Below the pieces are notes generated by a model, which was given only the letters and a program-made list of their open reading frames with translations, was not told where the DNA came from and did not search any database. Positions 7,602 through 14,202 of a DNA stretch of 64,000 nucleotides are shown here, piece by piece. Within the stretch, counting starts at the first letter, position 1; the number at the start of each line of letters is the position of its first letter. Position numbers and translations under genes: made by a program. The DNA is taken from contig NZ_JARUBM010000002.1 in the NCBI RefSeq assembly GCF_029626175.1, positions 930,001 to 994,000 of the forward strand, given 5' to 3'. This DNA comes from Micromonospora sp. WMMD1082 (GTDB lineage Bacteria > Actinomycetota > Actinomycetes > Mycobacteriales > Micromonosporaceae).

Positions 7602-8525
7602 TCAGGGCTGGTCCGCGACGGCCCCGGCGGCGGCTGCGGCCTCAGCTCGCGCACGGTGCCAGTCGAGGATCGCCAGCCGGCGCAGGCCGGCCATCGCGGC
7701 ATCCCGTTTGGTGCGATGCCAGGTGGGAACACCGCCGCCCGGCAGCGTGAGCTGCCAAACCCCGGGCTCCCCGTAGGGCATCTCGGCTCGGGTGCGCTTG
7801 ACGACGGAGACCCGTGCGTCCTTGCCCGGAATCGGAGTGTCAGCGGGGGCGACGCGCTCCGGCTCGCACTTGCGAACCGGTAGACCGCCGGCGAGCAACG
7901 CGAAGCTCAGGGTCGTCCAAGGGCCGCCGTCACCCCCGCCGTACTCCACCAGGTCATCGTCATACCACGAGATCACAGGATCGCCCACGGCCGACACCCC
8001 GGCGGCTCCGTTGTCGGCACCAGCGTCGACAACTTCCAGTTGACCAGTCATGCGCTTTTCCTTTCCTCGATCGGAGGCAGGCGGAGTTTCCCCATGCTCG
8101 ACGCCGGCCGACACGCCGGACAACTGAGCGATGCGCCCCGAAAGCATCTCCAACAGCCCTTCGATGTGGTTGGTCCAGCCGGGCATCGACTCGATGCGCG
8201 AGCGACCGGCGTTGATGAGCTGGTACCAGAAGTAGCAGAGTTCGTAGACCGCCATAGCAGCCTTCGGGTCATGCGCGCATGCGGACCGGGCTTCGACCCA
8301 GGCCGCTGCCCTTCCGCCGATGGCGGTGAAAAGGTTGGCATTCAGCGCGCGGGAGGCGGCAGCGAAGCCGTCAACGTCCGGCACGACCAGTTCGGGCATC
8401 GGAAGGCACTCGGCGGCAGCCGGGTGCACGGCTTCGATGGCGGTCGTGATCTTGTGTCGAGCGTCGACCAGGACCGGACGGATGGCGTTGAAGCGCTCCT
8501 CGGGAGTCAAAGATCTACGGGGCAC
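7602..8525 (-). CDS. Hypothetical element protein, possibly two-domain (307 aa)
   Basis: No family recognised. The likely start is GTG 8525 (MPRRSLTPEERF), with GGAGG 5 nt upstream; an ATG at 8555 would leave this site unused. The first half is helical (ARHKITTAIEAVHPAAAEC ... YELCYFWYQLINAGRSRIE). The second half is a separate mixed alpha/beta region ending in an Ala-rich tail (RAEAAAAAGAVADQP). At the junction an internal ATG at 8050 is preceded by GAGGAAAGG, so a shorter C-terminal protein (about 149 aa) may also be made. Box R2 copy c lies 55 nt upstream of the chosen start. Confidence 0.5.
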   Translation of the reverse strand: MPRRSLTPEERFNAIRPVLVDARHKITTAIEAVHPAAAECLPMPELVVPDVDGFAAASRALNANLFTAIGGRAAAWVEARSACAHDPKAAMAVYELCYFWYQLINAGRSRIESMPGWTNHIEGLLEMLSGRIAQLSGVSAGVEHGETPPASDRGKEKRMTGQLEVVDAGADNGAAGVSAVGDPVISWYDDDLVEYGGGDGGPWTTLSFALLAGGLPVRKCEPERVAPADTPIPGKDARVSVVKRTRAEMPYGEPGVWQLTLPGGGVPTWHRTKRDAAMAGLRRLAILDWHRARAEAAAAAGAVADQP

Positions 8526-8580
8526 ATGAACCTCCAGGAGGGGTCTGGGTTCCATCAGGAAGGGGTTCGATTCCCTTCAC

Positions 8581-8596
8581 TTGTAATGATACCGCA
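8581..8596 (-). promoter_or_regulatory. Element promoter box R2, copy c
   Basis: TTGTAATGATACCGCA, identical to copy a at 1517-1532. The transcribed strand shows GCGGTATCAT, with TATCAT as a possible -10. It lies 55 nt from the downstream GTG. Confidence 0.55.
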
Positions 8597-8828
8597 TCAG
8601 CCTCAGGAATGGCAGCCCTAGACCTACTTGACCTGCAAAGACGGGGGGCGAGAGGCTGCCGTCAGCCACTGCATTCGGGGTCGACAACCGAACTGCTCAT
8701 GAGCGCGGTCCAAGATCAATATGGCGAACGCTCACCGCCCTATCGGTGATTCAAGTCAACGCTGCTGCCTCGCCCCGTTCCGGAACCGGTGTGCGTGGAA
8801 GGGCGCAAGCAAGTTGTAGTACCGGTCA

Positions 8829-8899
8829 CCGGATGTGCCGACCGAGCACGGTCGACACATCCGGCAACCGGCAAGAGCACTGACCCGGCGGGGTCAGTG
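8829..8899. other. Candidate origin of transfer (two adjacent hairpins)
   Basis: This lies in the 595-bp gene-free stretch 8597-9191, upstream of the mobC-relaxase pair. The first inverted repeat has arms 8829-8843 and 8850-8864 (14 of 15 bases paired, 6-nt loop). The second has perfect 9-bp arms CACTGACCC (8878-8886) and GGGTCAGTG (8891-8899). Paired inverted repeats beside mob genes are typical of oriT, but no nick site is recognised. The rest of the stretch shows only scattered short GAAGCGG repeats. Confidence 0.4.
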
Positions 8900-9116
8900 G
8901 ACAAGGTAACGCGACCACGTCGCGCGCCGACAGCAGCCACGCCGACGCTCCGGCAGGCTTCCGCCTTCGAGGGCGAGTTGCCATACTTCGCACCGAAGCG
9001 GTCCCGACTGGTTCCGCTTCCGCAGCCGGCAGGTCCGACACGATTGCTTCCGGTCGCGGACTCCTGCTTCCACCGTCACAGCCGAAGCGGAACCGGAAGC
9101 AGAGTCATGCCGAGCC

Positions 9117-9141
9117 GCTACCCGTAGCGTCGCCGATAACC
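9117..9141 (+). promoter_or_regulatory. Element promoter box R1, copy 3
   Basis: GCTACCCGTAGCGTCGCC then GATAACC, the reverse complement of the copies at 881 and 12806. It is inverted because its gene (mobC-like, start 9192) is on the plus strand, so orientation relative to the gene is kept. It lies 50 nt before the start. Confidence 0.55.
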
Positions 9142-9148
9142 CCGCCGC

Positions 9149-9174
9149 CGCACGTTCGGACGCAGGAACGTGCG
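9149..9174 (+). repeat. Hairpin before the mobC ribosome site
   Basis: Arms CGCACGTTC (9149-9157) and GAACGTGCG (9166-9174) are perfect, with an 8-nt loop. GGAGG at 9179-9183 follows directly, 8 nt before the GTG at 9192. It could be an operator for autoregulation or a translational hairpin. Confidence 0.5.
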
Positions 9175-9191
9175 AAGCGGAGGCGACGACG

Positions 9192-9644
9192 GTGGACACC
9201 CGTACGCGAACAGCGACCGGCGGCACGCCAAGCCCACGTGGCGCCGACCGGCGTCACCAGTTCCCAGGCCGACGGCAACGGATCAACCTCCGACTCGACG
9301 AGGCCGAGCACAGCGACGTCCTGACCGCCGCGAACCGCGCCGGGCTGACCCCGACCGGCTTCTGCGCCGACGCCGCGTTGGCCGCCGCCAGGAGCACCAC
9401 CGCCCCCGGCGCCCTGATCGCCGGAACCGGCGTCACCCGAGCAGAACTCGCCGCCATGCAGCGGGAACTCTTCGCTGCACGGACCGCTATCACGCGCACC
9501 GGCACCAACCTAAACCAAGCCACCGCAGCCCTCAACGCCACCGGCGAAGCGCCGGTCTGGCTCGACCACGCCGTCAGGCGGTCCGTGCAGGCACTCGACA
9601 GACTCGACGCCCTCGTGGCCGACATCGACCGGCGGCTGCGCTGA
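9192..9644 (+). CDS. mobC: MobC-like relaxosome accessory protein
   Basis: This 150-aa protein resembles plasmid MobC proteins, which assist relaxase at oriT. After a 30-residue basic tail comes a ribbon-helix-helix-like segment (INLRLDEAEHSDVLTAANRA). A helical region with RTGTNLNQATAALNA follows, close to the RxGxNLNQ signature of MobC. The start is a GTG at 9192 with GGAGG 8 nt upstream. Its stop (9642-9644) overlaps the first codon of the relaxase. Box R1 and a hairpin lie directly upstream. Confidence 0.8.
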   Translation: MDTRTRTATGGTPSPRGADRRHQFPGRRQRINLRLDEAEHSDVLTAANRAGLTPTGFCADAALAAARSTTAPGALIAGTGVTRAELAAMQRELFAARTAITRTGTNLNQATAALNATGEAPVWLDHAVRRSVQALDRLDALVADIDRRLR

Positions 9645-11095
9645 TCCCCGCGATCCATCCCCGCGGCACGAACGTGGGCGGCCTGCTCCGCTACCTGTTC
9701 GGGCCAGGGAAGGCTGAGGAACACGTCAACCCCCACCTCATTGCCGCGTGGTCCGGCCCCAGCCAGCTACCTTCGCTGGAACCCCCAACCCACGCCTCCG
9801 GACGCCACGACATCCGGGCCCTGGCCCGCCTGCTCGAACAGCCCGTACGGGCCGGCAGGAACCCGCCACAAAAGTTCGTCTGGCACACCTCCGTCCGCAA
9901 CCACATCACCGACCGCATCCTCACCGACAGCCAATGGGCGCACATCGCCGCCGAGATCGTCGCCGCCGTCGGCATCGCCCCGCATGGCGACCCGGACGCT
10001 GTGCGATGGGTGGCCGTCCGCCACGCCGACGACCACATTCACATCGTGGCCACGCTCGTCCGACAGGACGGCGAGACCGTCTGGGCCTGGAACGAACGCC
10101 TCAAGGCCCAAACCGCCGCCCGAGACCTCGAACAACGCTACGGCCTATACCAGGTCGGCCCGGTTGACCACACCAGCCACCGCCGGCCAACCGCCGCGGA
10201 GCAGAACAAGAGCCACCGACAGGGCCGGCCCGAATTTCCCCGAGACAAGCTCCGCCGCGAGGTACGCGCCGCCGCAGCCGCAGCCACCGACGAGAACGAT
10301 TTCGTCAACCGGCTCCAGGCAGCAGGTGTTCTCGTACGGCTCCGGCACAGCACGATCAACCCGACCGAGATCACCGGCTACGCAGTTGGACTCCCCGACC
10401 ACCACACCAGCACCGGAAACACCGTCTGGTATGGCGGCGGCCGACTCGCCCCAGACCTCACCCTCCCGCAACTCCGACGACGCTGGGATTCAGGCTCCGG
10501 AGCAGTCCCGCGTGGCGGCCGGCAGCGCACACCGCCCCCGGGCGTTCAGCGACGAGCAAGCGCGTTCCGCCGGGCAACAACAGCGGCGGACAAGGGCGCC
10601 CGTCACCTCATGGCTGAGCGAGATGTCAACGAGGATGACATCGCATCCATTGCCGAGTCTGCGTCCGACGTCCTGGCGTCCACCGCACGGGCGTTCGAGG
10701 GCCGCAAGGGTGGCCCACTCAGCGATGCCTCGGAGATCCTGGACCGCGCCGCCCGTGAGCCGAACCAGCGACGCCTTGGCCGTCGGATCCATCCGGCAGC
10801 CGATCAACTCCGGGCCATGTCCCGACTCATCTCGACGGTCGGCCGGCTCACCGGCGAAGACGACACGGCCGCAGCTCTCCAACTCGTACTGCGCATCTCA
10901 ATGATCGCGGACAACCTCGCCCGCCTCCGCGAGGCTCAAGGCAGGCTTCACCAGGCTCGGGCAGCCCGACAAGCAGCGGAACGACTCCGCGAGACCGCAG
11001 CGAATGCCCCCACCAACCCGGTAGAAGTCCGATCCGCCATCACACCCGCACACGTAGTCCCCGGACGGAGCCAGCCCAAGGGTCGCATAGCTTGA
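9641..11095 (+). CDS. Relaxase/mobilization nuclease
   Basis: This 484-aa relaxase probably nicks oriT and pilots the strand in transfer. Features include an N-terminal IHPRGTNVGGLLRYLFGPGK block, EEHVNPHLIAAW, and a HUH-type metal motif DDHIHIVATLVRQDG (His-x-His). The C-terminal half is helical, with a long coiled-coil-like end (NLARLREAQGRLHQARAARQ). No ATG or GTG lies at the family start position: the frame there reads CTG-ATC, and CTG 9641 overlaps the mobC stop (CTGA). A GTG at 9674 would drop the conserved N-terminal residues and has no ribosome site, so I favour CTG with coupled translation. Confidence 0.8.
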   Translation: MIPAIHPRGTNVGGLLRYLFGPGKAEEHVNPHLIAAWSGPSQLPSLEPPTHASGRHDIRALARLLEQPVRAGRNPPQKFVWHTSVRNHITDRILTDSQWAHIAAEIVAAVGIAPHGDPDAVRWVAVRHADDHIHIVATLVRQDGETVWAWNERLKAQTAARDLEQRYGLYQVGPVDHTSHRRPTAAEQNKSHRQGRPEFPRDKLRREVRAAAAAATDENDFVNRLQAAGVLVRLRHSTINPTEITGYAVGLPDHHTSTGNTVWYGGGRLAPDLTLPQLRRRWDSGSGAVPRGGRQRTPPPGVQRRASAFRRATTAADKGARHLMAERDVNEDDIASIAESASDVLASTARAFEGRKGGPLSDASEILDRAAREPNQRRLGRRIHPAADQLRAMSRLISTVGRLTGEDDTAAALQLVLRISMIADNLARLREAQGRLHQARAARQAAERLRETAANAPTNPVEVRSAITPAHVVPGRSQPKGRIA

Positions 11096-11224
11096 GGTAC
11101 CGGTCAGTTTCGGAGGATGCGCTGCACCCCGAGCGGGTCGCGGACGAACCACAGCACCGCCGGCAACGTCAACTCCGGCGCATGCCACGTTGCCGCAAGC
11201 TCCGCGTCGGGAGGCTACAGTAGC

Positions 11225-11266
11225 AAGCAGGGCGGGCTCCCGAAGTCGCGGGAACCCGCCCTGCTT
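11225..11266. terminator. Bidirectional terminator between relaxase and integrase
   Basis: Arms 11225-11242 and 11249-11266 pair over 18 bases with one mismatch (AAGCAGGGCGGG outer stem), with a 6-nt loop. It is flanked by A and T bases. It sits between convergent genes, in the 240-bp gap 11096-11335. Confidence 0.8.
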
Positions 11267-11335
11267 CAGGCTAGAGAAACCGGCTCAGAAACAGCAGGTT
11301 CCAGGCCGGAGTTGATCTTTATGCCTGATCAAGGA

Positions 11336-12469
11336 TCACGCTGCTTCACCCAGGATGGTCTGTTCCATGATCTTCGCCGCCGCGCGTTCCGCCTCCGGCA
11401 GGACATGGGTGTACCACTCCTGCGTAGTCCGTGACTGCGCGTGTCCCAGTCGACGCTGCATCGCGTGCTGAGGGATCCCGTTATCGGCTCCAACCGTCGC
11501 CGACGAGTGCCGACCGTCATGAAGCGCGATCACCGGCACCCCAGCCTGGATGCAGAGGGCCCGAAACCGGTCGGTCAAGTACTTCGGGTGGTAAGGCGAG
11601 CCGTCCTCCTTGCAAAAGACGTAGCCCCTTTGCTTGTAGAGCACGCCCACCTCGGCCATCTCCTTCTCCTGGCGGCGAAGGTGCTCCAAAAGGACCTTGG
11701 TTATCGCGGCACCGATAGCGATCGAACGCTTGCTCTTGCCCTTGGGCTCCTTCTCGATCACGCCGCCCTCCACCTCGCCACTAGCCACCGCGCGCTGCCA
11801 GTGGACGTAGATCACCCCGCTCTCCAGGTCGAGCTTCGGCCACTTCAGCCCGGCCAGTTCACCACGGCGCATCGCGCACACCACGACGAGCACCCACGCG
11901 GCGTACAGGCGGTCGTTCGCCGCAGCGGTAAGGAACTTGGTGCACTGCTTAGCCGTCCAGATGCCCTTGCGGCCCCGATCCTCACGCTCAGAGGGCTGGG
12001 GTTGGCGTACCCCTTCGATCACGATTCCGAGATCCTGGAGCGCTTTCTTGAGGGTGCGGTGGACGTGCCGAACCGTCTCCGCCGACAATCCGGTACCGTT
12101 CCTTCCCCCCTTCTTGAGCAAGTAACGGTAAAGATCATTGATAGCCCTTTTGTCGAGGTCGTAGAGCTGTAGAGCGCCCAGCCGAGGAATGATGTACTTC
12201 ATGACCGCGTTGCGGTAGTTGCCGAGAGTCGTAACAGCAACGTCCAGCTCGCGCTCCTCCAGCCAGTGAATCAGCTCGGCAGCCACACTTCCGTCCGCCG
12301 CCAATTCGGTCTTGCCGAACTGCTTGAGAGCCAGCCCTTCCTCACGGATTGCCTGCTTCTCGTCCTTGAACCCACGACGCTTCATCTGCTTTCGCTTGCC
12401 GTCCTCGCCCCTGGGAAGGTCGATGACGAAGTACCAGTTCCGCCGCTTGGGATCGAAATGAACTGCCAT
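11336..12469 (-). CDS. int: Tyrosine recombinase (site-specific integrase)
   Basis: This 377-aa phage-type integrase probably integrates and excises the element at tRNA-Ala. It has an N-terminal arm-binding-like region (1-60) and an SAM-like core-binding domain (about 62-150). The catalytic domain carries RRGE (Arg201), HDGR (His317, Arg320), LGH (His343) and the nucleophile WYTH (Tyr353). HDGR in place of the common HxLR is a mild variation. The start at 12469 has a GAGGGAGA purine run upstream. It follows the 61-aa ORF by 18 bp and shares its promoter. No excisionase-like HTH protein is recognised next to it. Confidence 0.92.
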   Translation of the reverse strand: MAVHFDPKRRNWYFVIDLPRGEDGKRKQMKRRGFKDEKQAIREEGLALKQFGKTELAADGSVAAELIHWLEERELDVAVTTLGNYRNAVMKYIIPRLGALQLYDLDKRAINDLYRYLLKKGGRNGTGLSAETVRHVHRTLKKALQDLGIVIEGVRQPQPSEREDRGRKGIWTAKQCTKFLTAAANDRLYAAWVLVVVCAMRRGELAGLKWPKLDLESGVIYVHWQRAVASGEVEGGVIEKEPKGKSKRSIAIGAAITKVLLEHLRRQEKEMAEVGVLYKQRGYVFCKEDGSPYHPKYLTDRFRALCIQAGVPVIALHDGRHSSATVGADNGIPQHAMQRRLGHAQSRTTQEWYTHVLPEAERAAAKIMEQTILGEAA

Positions 12470-12487
12470 GTTCTTCTCTCCCTCGAC

Positions 12488-12673
12488 TCACGCCACGTTC
12501 GCGAGCGCGGCAACAGCACCACGCAAGCGCGCCTCGAATGGAACGGTGACCGCGCCGGCCGAGGTGAAGGCGGGCTTGGAGTACGGCGCAACCGGAGGCA
12601 GAGCGCCTGCCGGCACTGCCGCTACCTCGACGGCACGCGGGCAGGACCCGCACGGGATCGTAGAGTTGTGCAT
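12488..12673 (-). CDS. Small Ala/Pro-rich protein preceding the integrase (61 aa)
   Basis: No family recognised. It begins MHNSTIPCGSCPRAVEVAAV, with a CGSC pair, and has no HTH, so it does not look like a conventional excisionase. GGAGG lies 8 nt before ATG 12673. The leader is a near copy of the one before the small ORF at 750: box R1, hairpin, GGACCTCC-N3-GTCCGATC. It may be a leader peptide controlling integrase expression. Confidence 0.45.
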   Translation of the reverse strand: MHNSTIPCGSCPRAVEVAAVPAGALPPVAPYSKPAFTSAGAVTVPFEARLRGAVAALANVA

Positions 12674-12678
12674 GGATT

Positions 12679-12697
12679 GGACCTCCTACGTCCGATC
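12679..12697 (-). promoter_or_regulatory. Ribosome-site leader, copy 2
   Basis: GGACCTCC, three bases, GTCCGATC, identical in conserved positions and in distance to the ATG to 756-774. It can fold as GGAC/GUCC around part of the ribosome site. Confidence 0.5.
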
Positions 12698-12699
12698 TA

Positions 12700-12736
12700 G
12701 GCCCCGGGCTTGTGGTGGAGTCACGTGCTCGGGGCC
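12700..12736 (-). repeat. Leader hairpin
   Basis: Arms GGCCCCG (12700-12706) and CGGGGCC (12730-12736) with a 23-nt loop, at the same place as the hairpin at 777-813 in the other leader. Confidence 0.4.
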
Positions 12737-12805
12737 GCCCTGGTGTTGCAGCCATCTCGTCGTACCTCGGCACGGTGATCTCCCCCGCCGATGCTGATCG
12801 GCGCG

Positions 12806-12830
12806 GGTTATCGGCAGCGCTACGGATAAG
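12806..12830 (-). promoter_or_regulatory. Element promoter box R1, copy 4
   Basis: GGTTATCGGC then AGCGCTACGGATAAG, 23 of 25 identical to 881-905. A degenerate second copy (GGTTACGGGCGCTACGAG) starts near 12850. It lies 132 nt from the small ORF start, compared with 130 nt for copy 1. Confidence 0.6.
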
Positions 12831-13015
12831 CTCAGCCGGATCCGTGCAGGGTTACGGGCGCTACGAGACCGTCATGGAGTGAGCCCAACCGCAGAGGGCT
12901 CTGGCGTTGCCGGAATGCGTCCAGCGGCAAGGCGACCAGGACGCAAGCCTGCCCGGTAGCTCGACCTCAGGCATGCACAAACGTGGATCGAGGGGCTACG
13001 AAACTCCCTCACCCC

Positions 13016-13112
13016 TTGGTCACAGAGGACCTTCATCTGTGCCTCCCGTGGTCACACGCGACGACTGCGAGGACCACGGTAACGGATCTCTGTGACCACG
13101 GCGGTGACCACA
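13016..13112. other. Integrase arm-type sites / attachment region
   Basis: TGGTCACA-like sites cluster beside the tRNA: TTGGTCACAG (13016-13025), CCGTGGTCACA (13046-13056), its exact inverse TGTGACCACGG (13092-13102), GGACCACGG (13071-13079) and GGTGACCACA (13103-13112). Such repeated sites next to an integrase target tRNA fit arm-binding sites at attR. The stretch 12674-13149 otherwise holds the leader and box R1 and no gene. Confidence 0.45.
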
Positions 13113-13149
13113 AGATCATCGCCGTACTTCTATATCACCAGGTCAATCC

Positions 13150-13225
13150 TGGTGGAGCCGAGGGGACTCGAACCCCTGACCCCCACACTGCCAGTGTGGT
13201 GCGCTACCAGCTGCGCCACGGCCCC
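13150..13225 (-). tRNA. tRNA-Ala (GGC), element integration target
   Basis: A cloverleaf is readable: acceptor GGGGCCG/CGGCTCC with the G3-U70 pair diagnostic of tRNA-Ala, an anticodon arm CCACA-CTGGCAG-TGTGG with anticodon GGC, a T-arm with GGTTCGAGTCC, and an encoded CCA at the 3' end (13150-13152). The 3' end faces the integrase side, as expected for insertion into a tRNA 3' end. A 7-bp inverted repeat (13136-13142 with 13148-13154) spans the junction. Confidence 0.93.
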
Positions 13226-13315
13226 CTGCTGTCGCACCCGGTCGCCCGGGCACTGGAAGAACTATACACACGCCCGCCAGCATGGTCATCTCGCGGGTCG
13301 CCCGCCGGCGCGGGG

Positions 13316-13915
13316 TCAGTTCAGCGCCACATCCGGCGGGAAGTGCGCCACCGCGGCCATCATGCCGCCCTGCCGGCGCAGCACCATCGGCCACAGGTCG
13401 TCGGGCCGCTCGACGAAGGCGTCCCCGGGCAGCGCGTCCAGCACGAACCAGGAGCCGTCCTCGACCTCCTGCTCCAGCTGCCCGGTGCCCCAGCCGGCGT
13501 ACCCGGCGAAGACCCGGATGCTCTGCACACTGTCCCGCAGCCGCTGCGGGTCGACCGACAGGTCGAGCGTGCCGACCGCGCCGGAGACCTGGTGGAAGCC
13601 CTTGAGCCGGCGGACCGGGGGCCGCATCCGGGCCAGGCAGATTGCCGAGTCGGGCTGCACCGGGCCCCCCTCGAACAGCACCGCCGGGTGGCGGGCCAGG
13701 TCGCCCCAGTCGCGCAGCACGTCCGCCACGGGCACCTCGGTGGCCCGGTTGAGCACCACGCCGAGCGCGCCGCCGGGCTCGTGCGCGACCAGGAGCACGA
13801 CCGTACGGTCGAAGTTCGGGTCCTTCAGCGCCGGTGTCGCCACCAGCAGCTTCCCGCTCATCGGCTCCGTTGCCCGCCCGCCGATCGCCTGCCCCTCTCC
13901 CTGCATCACGCGCAC
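13316..13915 (-). CDS. YqgE/AlgH family protein
   Basis: This protein of up to 199 aa belongs to the YqgE/AlgH (DUF179) family. Family segments include GKLLVATPALKDPNFDRTVV, GALGVVLNRAT, LFEGGPVQ and VFAGYAGWGTGQLEQE. The molecular role is not established. The start is uncertain: GTG 13915, ATG 13906 or ATG 13861 (MSGKLLVATP) are all in frame. The last matches the usual family N-terminus and has GGAG close by. It is the first protein gene beyond the integration site. Confidence 0.88.
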   Translation of the reverse strand: MRVMQGEGQAIGGRATEPMSGKLLVATPALKDPNFDRTVVLLVAHEPGGALGVVLNRATEVPVADVLRDWGDLARHPAVLFEGGPVQPDSAICLARMRPPVRRLKGFHQVSGAVGTLDLSVDPQRLRDSVQSIRVFAGYAGWGTGQLEQEVEDGSWFVLDALPGDAFVERPDDLWPMVLRRQGGMMAAVAHFPPDVALN

Positions 13916-14188
13916 CCGTCAGTCGTGCACGGGGAGGCGGAACCGGTAACACACATCGACGGCGGGCCCCACCGGTGACGTCCGCTCTGTCATTGCCATG
14001 CCTGGCACCATAGCCTGCGTCCCCGACCGAGGCGAAGGTCTGACCGTCGGGTGATCGACAGACCCGGCGGCGGCGCCGGGCGGCATCCGGAGCCGGCCCC
14101 GACTCCCTTTCGGGACGCGCTGGCCGGCACTGTGCGGAAGCCGATAGCGAGCAGTGCCGAAACGCCCTGGCCGGCCGAGCCGTCCCGA

Positions 14189-14194
14189 TACATT
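14189..14194 (+). promoter_or_regulatory. Putative -10 box, near-leaderless promoter
   Basis: TACATT (TANNNT) ends 8 nt before the ATG at 14203. At this distance transcription would begin at or just before the start codon. Confidence 0.35.
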
Positions 14195-14202
14195 CAGGAG
14201 CG

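Noticed and set aside
8558..8580. GAAGGG-GTTCGATT-CCCTTC looks like a tRNA T-arm.
   Set aside because: No other tRNA parts lie on either side; it is most likely an isolated hairpin in the leader of the 8525 gene.
9170..9640. Reading the relaxase frame from its far upstream open end at 9170.
   Set aside because: The translated segment is Arg/His/Pro-rich, typical of a shadow frame over mobC; the family N-terminus begins at 9641.
11104..11211. A minus-strand open stretch (WHAPELTLPAVLWFVRDPLGVQ...) that reads like the C-terminus of a real protein.
   Set aside because: It has no start codon and an in-frame TAG directly upstream. At 35 codons I cannot assign a family, so a gene remnant is possible but unproven.
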